16,873 nucleotides of DNA, from NCBI GenBank assembly GCA_037440765.1, contig JBBITL010000087.1, forward strand, positions 1 through 16,873. Direction: 5' to 3'. Each line of letters begins with the position of its first letter. Positions within the stretch are counted from its first letter, which is position 1. Shown piece by piece: positions 1-7,878 of the stretch. Made by a program: the position numbers and the translations under genes. Source of the stretch: DTKY01 sp037440765 (GTDB lineage: Bacteria > Acidobacteriota > Terriglobia > Bryobacterales > Bryobacteraceae). The notes beneath the pieces were generated by a model, which did not search any database, was not told where the DNA came from, and was given only the letters and a program-made list of their open reading frames with translations.

Positions 1-126
1 CAGCGCCCGGACGCTTGACTCCCGGCCTACCACGAACGGCGTCATCATGTGCGGGAAAATGACCACGTCCCGCACCGGCATCATCGGAAGCCGCCTTGTC
101 TCCGGCCTTTCTCTTGAGGTCAACAT
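1..126 (-). CDS. lon: Lon protease, N-terminal fragment (runs off window)
   Basis: Only the first 42 codons are present; the gene continues beyond position 1. The peptide begins MLTSRERPETRRLP and then reads MMPVRDVVIFPHMMTPFVVG, which matches the start of the Lon N-terminal (LAN) substrate-recognition domain, typically LPLLPLRDVVVFPHM followed by PLFVGRE. Lon is a cytoplasmic ATP-dependent serine protease that degrades misfolded and some regulatory proteins. The ATG at 126 was chosen because it leaves about 14 residues before the conserved block, as in relatives; no strong ribosome binding site precedes it. It lies 126 bp downstream of clpX on the same strand, the usual clpX-lon order. The ATPase and Ser-Lys protease domains cannot be checked here. 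Confidence 0.85.
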   Translation of the reverse strand, partial: MLTSRERPETRRLPMMPVRDVVIFPHMMTPFVVGRESSVRAL

Positions 127-252
127 GTGCTTGTTCAGTTCAGCCCCTGTCAGGCGCCCGCTACAAACACGGAACGCCGACCCGCGACCGATGCGTGAAT
201 GGGATCCCACTCCCCCCCGGTGGGACGGCTCACCCCTGGAAGGCGCCCCGAG

Positions 253-1521
253 CTAGCCCGCCTTTTCGAGCAGGGCCAGGTCGATCTTCTGCCTCAATAC
301 CATCTCCTTGGTCACCAGGAACTCCCGCACCTTCCGGTAGGACGGCAGATAGTACATGAGGTCGAGCATCAGGTCTTCGAGGATCATGCGGAGGCCGCGA
401 GCCCCCACCCTGCGCTCCAAGGCCAGCGTGGAAACCGCTTCGAGCGCCTCGTCGCTAAACTTCAGTTTAACATTCTCAAATTCGAACAGCCGCTGGTACT
501 GCTTGATGATAGCGTTCTTGGGCTTGGTGAGGATCTGCATCAGGGCGTCCTTGTCCAGGTCGCCGAGGACGGAAACCACCGGCAGGCGCCCCACGAATTC
601 GGGTATGAAGCCGAACCGGATCAGGTCGACGGGCTGAATCTCGGCCAGCAGCTCCGAGTCGCGGCGGTTAACCGTCCTGCGCGCCCCTTCGGGCCGTTGC
701 TCTTCAGCCAGAAATCCCATGGCCTTCCAGCCGATACGGCGGCTGACTACCTTCTCCAGCCCGATGAACGCCCCCCCGCAGATGAACAGGATGTTGGACG
801 TATCCACGGGCGTGAACTCCTGGTGCGGATGCTTGCGGCCGCCCTGCGGCGGGACGTTGGCCACCGTCCCCTCCAGGATCTTGAGCAGCGCCTGCTGCAC
901 GCCTTCCCCGGACACGTCGCGCGTGATGGAAGGATTCTCGTCCTTGCGGGCGATCTTGTCGATCTCGTCGATATAGATGATGCCGTGCTGGCAGCGCTGC
1001 ACGTCCCAGTCGGCGTTCTGGAGCAGCCGCAGGACGATGTTCTCCACGTCCTCACCGACGTAGCCCGCCTCGGTGAGCGTGGTCGCATCAACAATCGCGA
1101 AGGGGACCTCCAGGGTCCGGGCCAGCGTCTGCGCCAGCAGCGTCTTGCCCGTGCCGGTGGGCCCCACCAGCAGGATGTTCGACTTGGACAGCTCCACGTC
1201 GCCCGCCCGGCTGCGGCTCATCTGCACCCGCTTGTAATGGTTGTAGACGGCCACGGCCAGCTTCCTCTTGGCCGCCTCCTGGCCGATGACGTACTGATCC
1301 AGGTACTCCTTCAGTTCGAGGGGCTTCGGAAGCCGCGGTGTGCCCGAATGAGGCCGGTCGCCGCGGTCGTCATCCAGAATGGAATTGCAAACCGAGATGC
1401 ACTCGTCGCAGATATAGGCGCGCGGGTAGTCGCTAGGCGATGAGATCAGCTTCCCAACCAGGTCCTGGCTCTTGTGGCAGAAGGAGCAGCGCAAGGCCTC
1501 ATCCGAACCGGTCCGTTTCAC
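253..1521 (-). CDS. clpX: ATP-dependent Clp protease ATP-binding subunit ClpX
   Basis: This is a full-length ClpX (422 residues; the family usually has 410-430), the hexameric AAA+ unfoldase that recognises substrates and threads them into ClpP. An N-terminal zinc-binding domain has C12, C15, C38 and C41. The AAA+ core shows Walker A GPTGTGKT (120-127), pore loop GYVG (153-156), Walker B IIYIDEID (181-188), an RKH loop (229-231), FGFIPEFVGR (303-312) and a GARGLR sensor-2 segment. The ClpP-docking loop, usually I/L/V-G-F, appears to be MGF at 268-270. The start is GTG at 1521, preceded by a weak GGGGGA site. It sits between tig and lon, but clpP is missing from its usual place upstream. A promoter of its own lies in the tig-clpX gap. 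Confidence 0.97.
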   Translation of the reverse strand: MKRTGSDEALRCSFCHKSQDLVGKLISSPSDYPRAYICDECISVCNSILDDDRGDRPHSGTPRLPKPLELKEYLDQYVIGQEAAKRKLAVAVYNHYKRVQMSRSRAGDVELSKSNILLVGPTGTGKTLLAQTLARTLEVPFAIVDATTLTEAGYVGEDVENIVLRLLQNADWDVQRCQHGIIYIDEIDKIARKDENPSITRDVSGEGVQQALLKILEGTVANVPPQGGRKHPHQEFTPVDTSNILFICGGAFIGLEKVVSRRIGWKAMGFLAEEQRPEGARRTVNRRDSELLAEIQPVDLIRFGFIPEFVGRLPVVSVLGDLDKDALMQILTKPKNAIIKQYQRLFEFENVKLKFSDEALEAVSTLALERRVGARGLRMILEDLMLDLMYYLPSYRKVREFLVTKEMVLRQKIDLALLEKAG

Positions 1522-1577
1522 GCGTCGTCCCCCGAGCAGCGTTGGTACTGGGCCGTCACCATCAATCCAGTCCCACC

Positions 1578-1605
1578 ATATTATTACCTACAGCCGGCTT
1601 GGCAA
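1578..1605 (-). promoter_or_regulatory. Probable sigma70-type promoter of clpX
   Basis: On the minus strand, TTGCCA (1605-1600) and TAATAT (1583-1578) are separated by 16 nt, inside the 116-bp gap between tig and clpX. The predicted transcript start near 1571 would give a leader of about 50 nt before the GTG at 1521. This is the most AT-rich stretch in the surroundings. It suggests clpX-lon can be transcribed independently of metK-ahcY-tig. It is a pattern match only. Confidence 0.55.
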
Positions 1606-1637
1606 GCAATGCTCAAAACAATCTCCGCCGTCGCCGC

Positions 1638-2900
1638 CTAGTCTTCCGCCGTCTTGCGGGCGTGCTCGAACAGGAAGCTCAACGTCTTCTCCGTCCGTAT
1701 CCGGCCGGCGATCCGGCCGAGCGCGCCTTCCTTCTCCAGCCGCTGCCGGAGCGCCGCCGGCGTCTGCCTCTCCTGCCGGGCCGCGCGCTCGACTTCGCGC
1801 TCGACCTCCTCGTGCGTGACCTCGATGGACTCCCGCTCGGCGATCCGGTCCAGGAGCATGGAGGCCTTCACATCCTTGACCGCCCTCTCCCTCTGGGACT
1901 CGTTGATCTTGTTCCAGTCCAGCTTGACGGAGTCCAGGTCCACGCCCTGCGCAGCCAGGCTCCGCAGATACTGCTCCACCTGCCGTTCGATCTGGCGCTC
2001 CACCAGGGCCTCGGGGACCGGGAAATCGTGGTTCTCGACGAGACGGCCAACGAGCCTGCTCTTGGCCTCCTGCTGCGCCAGGAACTCCTGCTCTCTGGCG
2101 ATCGCTTTGCGGAGGGCTTCGCTGAGCTCGGCCAGGTCCTTGAAGTCGCCCACCTCCGTGGCGAATTCGTCGGTCAACTCCGGCAATTCCTTGCGGCGGA
2201 TGCCTTTGAGCACGGCCCGGAAGCGGATGGTCCGGCCGGCCAGCTTGCGATCGCCGAACTCCTCGGGATAGGCCACGTCGAATTCCCGCTCATCGCCGGG
2301 GCTGAGCCCGCGGAGATTGGAGGTGAACGACTCGATGGTATCGGCTGCGCCGATCTCGACCACGACCTCGTCCCGGTGAGGCAGGTCCGCCCCGGCCTGC
2401 CCGACAGCGTCGAGCGACACCACGGCGAAGTCCCCGTCGGAAACCGGCCGCGGCGCTTCATTGACGAACTGCGCCTTCTGCTCCCTCAGGTGTTCCAAGC
2501 GCTCGGCCACCTGTTCCTCGGTTACCTTTGGCTCGCGGTAGGAGACCTCCAGCCCGCGATAGGCGCCCAGTTCAAAATCCGGGGAGACCTCGAATTCCGC
2601 CTTGAACTTCAGCGGTTCGCCCTCGCGGAAGTGCACGTCGGTGATGTTGGGCGAACCCACGACCCGCAGGTTCTGGTCATCGACCGCCTTGTGGAAGTGC
2701 TTCGGAACCAGGCCGCGGATTACATCTTCCCGGATGTCGGCGGCGTAACGCGACCGTATGAGGTTCGCCGGCGCTTTGCCGGGCCGGAAGCCGGGAAACT
2801 TCACACGGGCCTTGAGACTATCGACCACCCGGCCGGCTTCCTGCTCGACCTCGGCGGCCGGCACCGTGATCTCCAGTGTGCGCTTGCAGCTCTCCACCAC
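1638..2900 (-). CDS. tig: Trigger factor, ribosome-associated chaperone and PPIase
   Basis: Trigger factor binds the ribosomal exit tunnel near protein L23 and shields nascent chains. The 420-residue product has the three expected parts. The N-terminal ribosome-binding domain carries the signature GFRPGKAP at 37-44. A central FKBP-like prolyl isomerase region spans about 150-235, containing GDFAVV and, near its end, LAGRTIRFRAVLKGIRRKEL. The C-terminal part is a charged, helical substrate-binding domain. Length is close to the usual 430. The GTG at 2900 was chosen; it is followed directly by a second GTG, so the start is uncertain by one codon. It lies 7 nt after the ahcY stop, so co-transcription and probable translational coupling are likely. 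The next gene is clpX rather than clpP. Confidence 0.95.
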   Translation of the reverse strand: MVESCKRTLEITVPAAEVEQEAGRVVDSLKARVKFPGFRPGKAPANLIRSRYAADIREDVIRGLVPKHFHKAVDDQNLRVVGSPNITDVHFREGEPLKFKAEFEVSPDFELGAYRGLEVSYREPKVTEEQVAERLEHLREQKAQFVNEAPRPVSDGDFAVVSLDAVGQAGADLPHRDEVVVEIGAADTIESFTSNLRGLSPGDEREFDVAYPEEFGDRKLAGRTIRFRAVLKGIRRKELPELTDEFATEVGDFKDLAELSEALRKAIAREQEFLAQQEAKSRLVGRLVENHDFPVPEALVERQIERQVEQYLRSLAAQGVDLDSVKLDWNKINESQRERAVKDVKASMLLDRIAERESIEVTHEEVEREVERAARQERQTPAALRQRLEKEGALGRIAGRIRTEKTLSFLFEHARKTAED

Positions 2901-2907
2901 GGCGGCC

Positions 2908-4176
2908 CTAGGTCCCCTCGCTCCAGGAGGCCAGGTACGCCTCCTGTTCCGGCGTCAGGCGGTCAATATCGATACCCATGGCCTCGAGCTTCAGCCGGGC
3001 CACGTCCTTGTCGATCGGCTCAGGAACGGCGTAGACCTTCTTCTCCAGGGAGGCGTGGTTGGCGATCATGTACTCCACCGAGAGCGCCTGATTGGCGAAG
3101 CTCATGTCCATCACCGACGCCGGGTGGCCTTCGCCCGCCGCCAGGTTGATGAGCCTGCCCTCGGCCAGCAGGTAGATCCGCCGGCCGTCCTTCATGACGT
3201 ACTCCTCGACGAAGTCCCTCACCGTGCGGTGTGACAGCGCCATGCGCTCCAGGGCCTCGATGTCGATCTCCACGTTGAAGTGCCCGGAGTTGCTGAGGAT
3301 GGCGCCGGTTTTGAAACGCTCGAAGTGCTCGCGGGCGACCACGGCCCTGTTGCCGGTGACGGTGACGACGATGTCAGCGATCCCGGCGGCCTCGCTCATG
3401 GTCATGACGCGGAAGCCGTCCATCAGGGCTTCGATGGCCTTGATGGGGTCGATCTCGGTCACAATGACGTTGGCGCCCTGGCCGCGGGCGCGCATGGCCA
3501 GTCCCCGGCCGCACCAGCCATAACCCGCCACCACGAAGTTCATTCCCGCCAGCAGCACGTTGGTGCAGCGCAGGATGCCGTCGATGGTGCTCTGTCCGGT
3601 TCCATAGCGGTTGTCGAAGAAGTGCTTGGTCAGCGCGTCGTTGACCGCGATGACGGGGTAGCGCAGCACTCCCTCCTTGGCCATGGCCCGCAGGCGCACC
3701 ACCCCAGTGGTGGTCTCTTCGGTGCCGCCGATCACCCCCGCTGCCAGGTCCTGCCGCTTGGTGTGCAGGATGGTCACCAGGTCGGCGCCGTCGTCCATCG
3801 TGATGTGCGGCTTGTGTTCCAGGGCGCTGGCGATATGGGAGTAGTAGACCTCGTTGTTCTCGCCCTTGATGGCGTAGACCGGAATGCCGTAGTCGCGAAC
3901 CAGCGTGGCGGCGACGTCGTCCTGCGTCGACAGCGGATTGGAGGCGCAAAGAACCACCGAGGCGCCGCCGTCCCTTAGCGTGGCCATCAGGTTGGCGGTC
4001 TCGGTCGTGACGTGCAGGCAAGCCGCAATGCGGATGCCGGCCAGCGGCTGGGCCGAGATGAACCTCTTACGGATGGCCTGAAGCACGGGCATGGACTGGA
4101 AAGCCCATTCCGTCCTCTTCTTCCCCTTGTCGGCCAGGGAGATGTCACGTATGTCGTACTGTGGTAGCGTTTCCAT
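2908..4176 (-). CDS. ahcY: Adenosylhomocysteinase (S-adenosylhomocysteine hydrolase), short form
   Basis: The enzyme uses bound NAD to split S-adenosylhomocysteine reversibly into adenosine and homocysteine, relieving product inhibition of methyltransferases. Substrate-site blocks are visible: MDDGADL (127-133), GTEETTTGV (151-159) and NDALTKHFFDN (179-189), with K184 and D188 matching the catalytic pair. The Rossmann loop is GYGWCGRG (218-225), followed by TEIDP. The product (422 residues) ends LTPEQEAYLASWSEGT and lacks the PFKPDHYRY-like tail of eukaryotic and proteobacterial enzymes; that tail reaches into the neighbouring subunit's NAD site. This fits the shorter Thermotoga/archaeal-like class. 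An AAGGA site lies just before the ATG at 4176. It is 36 bp downstream of metK, so the two SAM-cycle genes form an operon. Confidence 0.96.
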   Translation of the reverse strand: METLPQYDIRDISLADKGKKRTEWAFQSMPVLQAIRKRFISAQPLAGIRIAACLHVTTETANLMATLRDGGASVVLCASNPLSTQDDVAATLVRDYGIPVYAIKGENNEVYYSHIASALEHKPHITMDDGADLVTILHTKRQDLAAGVIGGTEETTTGVVRLRAMAKEGVLRYPVIAVNDALTKHFFDNRYGTGQSTIDGILRCTNVLLAGMNFVVAGYGWCGRGLAMRARGQGANVIVTEIDPIKAIEALMDGFRVMTMSEAAGIADIVVTVTGNRAVVAREHFERFKTGAILSNSGHFNVEIDIEALERMALSHRTVRDFVEEYVMKDGRRIYLLAEGRLINLAAGEGHPASVMDMSFANQALSVEYMIANHASLEKKVYAVPEPIDKDVARLKLEAMGIDIDRLTPEQEAYLASWSEGT

Positions 4177-4212
4177 GTCTTCCTTATCCCGAACTACGGC
4201 AGGCGGCCCATC

Positions 4213-5379
4213 CTACCGGGCCGCCGTGGAAACCGTCCCCGCCGCGCTCTGAAGCGCTACGGCCAGGTCGATGGCTTCCCAGGTGAATGTCTCCTCGGTG
4301 CGCCCGAAGTGGCCGAAGGCGGCTGTTCTCTGGTAGATCGGCCTCCTGAGTCTGAGATGCTCTATCATCCCTTTGGGCGTCAGCGGGAACAACGCCCGGA
4401 TCAGTTCCACCAGGCGGTTCTCGTCGATCCGTCCCGTTCCGAACGTGTTGACCGCCACCGACACCGGATCGGCCACCCCGATGGCGTAGGCCAGTTGCAC
4501 TTCACAGCGGTCCGCCAATCCCGAAGCGACCACGTTCTTGGCGACGTAGCGCGCCATGTAACAGGCCGAGCGGTCGACCTTGGTCGGGTCCTTGCCCGAG
4601 AAGCAGCCGCCGCCGTGGCGCCCCATGCCGCCATAGGTGTCCACGATGATTTTCCGGCCGGTCAGCCCAGTGTCTCCATGCGGCCCGCCCACCACGAACC
4701 GCCCGGTCGGGTTGATGTGGTACTTGGTGTTGGAGTCCACCATATCAGCGGGGATCACCGGCTGGATGACCTCATGCAGAATCTCCTGGCGCAACTGCTG
4801 CGTGGGGACGTCCTCGCCGTGCTGGCTGGAGACCACCACCGCATCCACGCGAACCGGCTTTCCGTCCAGGTATTCCACGCTGACCTGGCTCTTGCCGTCC
4901 GGGCGCAGGTAGTCCAGCACGCCGCCCCGGCGGACCTCGCTGAGCTTGTGCACCAGCTTGTGGGCCAGCATGATGGGCAGCGGCATCAGTTCCGGTGTCT
5001 CGTCGCACGCGTAGCCGAACATGAGCCCCTGGTCACCGGCGCCGCCCGTGTCCACCCCCATGGCGATGTCCGGCGACTGGCTCTGGATGGTGCTGATGAT
5101 GCCGCAGGTGTCCGCATCGAAGCCGTAGGCCGCGTCCGTGTAGCCGATGCTCTTGATGACGCCCCTGGAGATCCTGGGCACGTCCACATACGTGGTTGTG
5201 GTGATCTCGCCCGCGACCACGCAAAGACCCGTGGTAACGAGCACCTCGCAGGCCACGCGTCCGGCCGGATCGTCCTTCAACACGTGGTCAAGGACGGCGT
5301 CGGAAATCTGGTCCGCCATCTTGTCTGGATGGCCCTCGGTGACAGACTCCGAGGTAAAAAGCTCTTTGCGAACAGCCAC
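4213..5379 (-). CDS. metK: S-adenosylmethionine synthetase (methionine adenosyltransferase)
   Basis: MetK makes S-adenosylmethionine from methionine and ATP in the cytoplasm. Family marks are ESVTEGHPDKMADQISDA near the N-terminus (His17 in HPD), the GAGDQG hexapeptide (113-118) and the phosphate-binding loop GGGCFSGKDPTKVDRSA (about 256-272). In that loop C259 takes the place of the usual alanine (GGGAFSGKD). The reading frame is open upstream to 5424, but GTG at 5379 is chosen because a perfect AAGGAGGA lies 8 nt before it and because the resulting protein begins VAVRKELFTSESVTEGH, as family members do. The product is 388 residues, normal for the family. It is the first gene of the metK-ahcY-tig operon and has a promoter plus a structured leader upstream. 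Confidence 0.97.
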   Translation of the reverse strand: MAVRKELFTSESVTEGHPDKMADQISDAVLDHVLKDDPAGRVACEVLVTTGLCVVAGEITTTTYVDVPRISRGVIKSIGYTDAAYGFDADTCGIISTIQSQSPDIAMGVDTGGAGDQGLMFGYACDETPELMPLPIMLAHKLVHKLSEVRRGGVLDYLRPDGKSQVSVEYLDGKPVRVDAVVVSSQHGEDVPTQQLRQEILHEVIQPVIPADMVDSNTKYHINPTGRFVVGGPHGDTGLTGRKIIVDTYGGMGRHGGGCFSGKDPTKVDRSACYMARYVAKNVVASGLADRCEVQLAYAIGVADPVSVAVNTFGTGRIDENRLVELIRALFPLTPKGMIEHLRLRRPIYQRTAAFGHFGRTEETFTWEAIDLAVALQSAAGTVSTAAR

Positions 5380-5387
5380 GCGTGAAA

Positions 5388-5395
5388 TCCTCCTT
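5388..5395 (-). promoter_or_regulatory. Strong ribosome binding site that fixes the metK start
   Basis: AAGGAGGA on the minus strand ends 8 nt before GTG 5379. It is the best Shine-Dalgarno match in the window and rules against the in-frame upstream ATG at 5424, which would lie 5' of this site and add 15 unconserved residues. Confidence 0.85.
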
Positions 5396-5451
5396 GGTGT
5401 GTGCTTCTGCGGGGCGCGCCACATGGGCCGCTGCGACGGGATTACCCCAGC

Positions 5452-5491
5452 CCCGAGGCCCCTGCCCGGCCCGGCCGGGCCGACCCTCGGG
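5452..5491 (-). promoter_or_regulatory. GC-rich hairpin in the metK leader
   Basis: The predicted 125-nt leader between the metK promoter and start codon contains a nested inverted repeat. The outer arms are CCCGAGG and CCTCGGG (5491-5485 with 5458-5452 on the minus strand), enclosing a perfect 14-bp palindrome, GGCCCGGCCGGGCC, at 5468-5481. No run of T follows, so it is not an ordinary intrinsic terminator. Its position before SAM-cycle genes makes a regulatory role possible. The conserved cores of the SAM-I, SAM-II and SAH riboswitches as I know them are not apparent. Confidence 0.4.
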
Positions 5492-5510
5492 ATACAAGTC
5501 CCAAACCACG

Positions 5511-5539
5511 AGTTTATCGGAGCGCGGGGGTGAGGTCAA
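5511..5539 (-). promoter_or_regulatory. Probable sigma70-type promoter of the metK operon
   Basis: On the minus strand, TTGACC (5539-5534) and TAAACT (5516-5511) are separated by exactly 17 nt. A start near 5504 gives a leader of about 125 nt before metK. It begins 31 bp from the truncated end of the receptor pseudogene, so the promoter region has stayed intact while its neighbour decayed. Confidence 0.6.
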
Positions 5540-5570
5540 ACGGCCTCTGGATCGTCCCCGGCTCTGAGCA

Positions 5571-6796
5571 TCAAGCGACACGCTCGCCCTTCGGCGACTT
5601 ACCGGGCAGCAGGAATGTCTTGATCAACTCGCCCTCGCCGCAGACGATCATGCCGGAGACGCTTCTCCGCGGATGCCAGGTCAGCATGCCGTGCATACCC
5701 AGAACCTGATCGTGGTCCATGACGAAGGGGCCGGAATTCAGAAGGCCGATGGCGCCGCCGCCAATGAACAGCCCCCCGGTGAAGGGGGGCCTGACCAGCA
5801 CATCGTAGTGCGTGAAACTGATCGAGCCGGCCAGGTTCTTGTATTCCGCCAGGTTGATACGGCCTTCGGCGCCGCGAACCCTGGCCCGGGCCAGCGACGT
5901 AGGGAAGATGATGCCGGTGTTGAAGAAGTTGTCGTTGTCGTGAAGGTCCCAGATGTCCTTGCGGAAATACACGGCGTTCAGGCTCAACTTTGGGGCAAGC
6001 ACCTGCTGAGCTCCCACCTCGATGAAGTTCTGGCGCTCGGGCTTGATGAGGATCAGCGCTCCCCCCAGGGCTTCCCGCACCTCCGGCGGGACCAGGACGG
6101 TTGCCCGCTCGCTGCTCTGAAGCAGCAGGTTCTCATTCACCGGCGTCTGGTAGTTGCGGTTGTAGGAGGCGCGCACCACCGTGCCTGTCCGCCGGATGTT
6201 GTAGGCCACTCCGACCCTTGGCTGCGCCTGGCTCCCCCTGGCCAGCAGCGAGTAGCGGTCAAAGCGCAGGCCTGCGCTGACCAGCAGCGGCCCCAGCCGG
6301 ATCTTGTCCTGCACGAAGCCCGAGTACTGGTTGCCGGCGCGCCGGTCCGAGAAGCGGAGCCAGCCGCCTCCCCGGGTCAGGTCGAAGGCCCGCAGGGTCT
6401 CGATGCATCAGTCCGAGCCGGGCCGGTTGAACTCCGGGTCGGAGACGGCGAAGCTGAAGTTCCCGCTGAGGGGGAAGTGTTGATAGTCCGCGCCGAAACG
6501 CCACTCGTGCCTTCCCCGGATCAGGTTCACGCGATTGGCGGTGGAAAAGTTGGAAAGGTGGCGGGCCTGGGCGGCCGTGACCGGGATGTCACCCGCACTG
6601 GGGAACAGTTGCGCGATGGAGGTGCCGGCATGCGTTCGATCTGCGTCAGGTTCAACTGGTTCTCCAGGGTCACGACCGCCTGGCCGGCGCCGGCAGGGTC
6701 CTCGACCCGGCCCTTCAGCGAGGCGGCGGCCTGTCCGTAGAGAGCCGCGGCCAGGCAGGCGCATGCAAACAGGACAGCCAGCCTCCGAACGCCCAT
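5571..6796 (-). pseudogene. TonB-dependent (Oar-like) outer-membrane receptor, decayed
   Basis: Three kinds of damage are visible. From ATG 6796 one frame encodes a signal peptide (MGVRRLAVLFACACLAAALYG) and the start of a carboxypeptidase-regulatory-like domain (SLKGRVEDPAGAGQAVVTLE). Near 6630-6640 homology moves to another frame, beginning AGTSIAQLFPSAGDIPVT, and the rest of that domain, the plug and the first barrel strands are gone. That second frame then meets a TGA at 6408-6410 and continues past it with clear barrel sequence such as FSDRRAGNQYSGFVQDKIR, VVRASYNRNYQTPVNENLLL and HDNDNFFNTGIIFPTSLA. It ends at 5571 after HPRRSVSGM, where relatives typically continue for many more residues to an aromatic C-terminus. 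Intact relatives import large substrates across the outer membrane. Function is very unlikely here. Confidence 0.85.
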
Positions 6797-6864
6797 GTTA
6801 CATGCATGAAGCACGCCCCATGTGGGCTTCAAAGTCCGGCGCCGGTTCTGCCGGCGGCAAGCCC

Positions 6865-7815
6865 CTATCTGGTCAGAGGGGTGAGGACGATGGTCCGGAA
6901 CTCCACCGGGCCGTGGTCGCCCTGAAGGGAGATGGGACCCGGCTCGCCTTCATTGGGATCGTGACCCATGGCGGTCAGGCCCTCGACGAACGCCTTGTCC
7001 ATCAGCGTCTTCCCGTTCAGAACCACCGTGAGATCCCGCCCGATGAGCGTGATGTCAAAGGTCTGCCACTCGCTCGGGGGCCTGGTGGCGTTGACCGCCG
7101 GAGCGATGCGGCTGTACAGGGAACCGTTGCTGTGTATGCTGGGGGGGCGGCCGTAGTCGTCCAGCACCTGGACCTCGTACCTGCCGCGCAGCCCGATGCC
7201 GCTGTTACTCCCCGAGGGCATGCGGTATTCGACGCGGAGCTTGAAGTTCCAGAACCTGGCCGTGGAGACGAGGTTGGCGCCGCCGCCGGAACCGCGCAGG
7301 ACGCCGCCCTCGACCTTCCAGTCGAACTTGCGGTCTTTCTCGAGCGCCTCCCAGCCCGCGAGGTCCTTCCCGTTGAACAACGGCACGGGCGCGCCCGGGC
7401 GCCAGGCGCCGTCGTCCCGGTCCGCTATCTCGGGCGCGCGCACGCCCACCCATGTGGTGGGCGGCCGCTCCGATCCCTCGACCTGTGACGTCCCGACCAG
7501 CTTGGCCCCCGCCAGGCGCGCCCTGTAGACGCTGCGCACGGGCACCGGTTCCTCGCCCGGGGCGCGGCGCTGCTTGTAACGGAACCCGAAAACCAGCTCG
7601 CCGTCCTTGACCGCCACCTCGTCGGCGACGTTAAGATCGCCGGCATACGCGCTGACAAAGCGGACCTTGGGCGACGGGGTCGCCGCCCCCTGCACCTCCA
7701 GCCACCAGGCTCTGGCGCCGCCGCTGACCGAGATGTTCCACCGGCCCTCAAAACCCGTGTCCGCCCCGAACACGGAGCAACCCGCCACAAGCAACAACGG
7801 AAGAATCCATCGCAT
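6865..7815 (-). CDS. DUF1080 (3-keto-disaccharide hydrolase-like) lipoprotein
   Basis: The 316-residue product starts with a lipoprotein signal, MRWILPLLLVAGC, with a lipobox VAGC and lipidated C13. It is therefore probably anchored in the cell envelope. Residues about 20-135 form a beta-rich segment that I do not recognise as a named domain. Residues about 140-316 match the DUF1080 fold, a concanavalin-like sandwich: PVPLFNGKDLAGWEAL, FWNFKLRVEYRMPSGSNSGI, YEVQVLDDYG, and near the end GPISLQGDHGPVEFRTI. Some DUF1080 members are linked to 3-keto-glycoside breakdown; substrate here is unknown. A GGTGAG site precedes the ATG at 7815. The broken receptor lies 68 bp downstream on the same strand, and dut ends 63 bp upstream. 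Confidence 0.88.
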   Translation of the reverse strand: MRWILPLLLVAGCSVFGADTGFEGRWNISVSGGARAWWLEVQGAATPSPKVRFVSAYAGDLNVADEVAVKDGELVFGFRYKQRRAPGEEPVPVRSVYRARLAGAKLVGTSQVEGSERPPTTWVGVRAPEIADRDDGAWRPGAPVPLFNGKDLAGWEALEKDRKFDWKVEGGVLRGSGGGANLVSTARFWNFKLRVEYRMPSGSNSGIGLRGRYEVQVLDDYGRPPSIHSNGSLYSRIAPAVNATRPPSEWQTFDITLIGRDLTVVLNGKTLMDKAFVEGLTAMGHDPNEGEPGPISLQGDHGPVEFRTIVLTPLTR

Positions 7816-7878
7816 AGTCTCACCGCCGGAACGAAGATCAGTATAGCTTGCAGCAGCCTTCCGGGGCTGTGCGCGCGG

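Noticed and set aside
199..1443. 414-codon open frame on the plus strand opposite clpX
   Set aside because: It is antisense to a gene with all ClpX motifs, its product has no recognisable domain, and high-GC genes commonly leave such open frames on the other strand.
5396..5504. SAM or SAH riboswitch call for the metK leader
   Set aside because: The conserved cores of the known classes could not be found by eye. Only the position and one closing stem are suggestive, so it is kept as an unclassified structured leader.
6408..6410. In-frame TGA read as selenocysteine in the receptor gene
   Set aside because: Outer-membrane receptors of this family are not selenoproteins, and the same gene carries a frame change and a truncation, so a nonsense mutation is the simpler reading.
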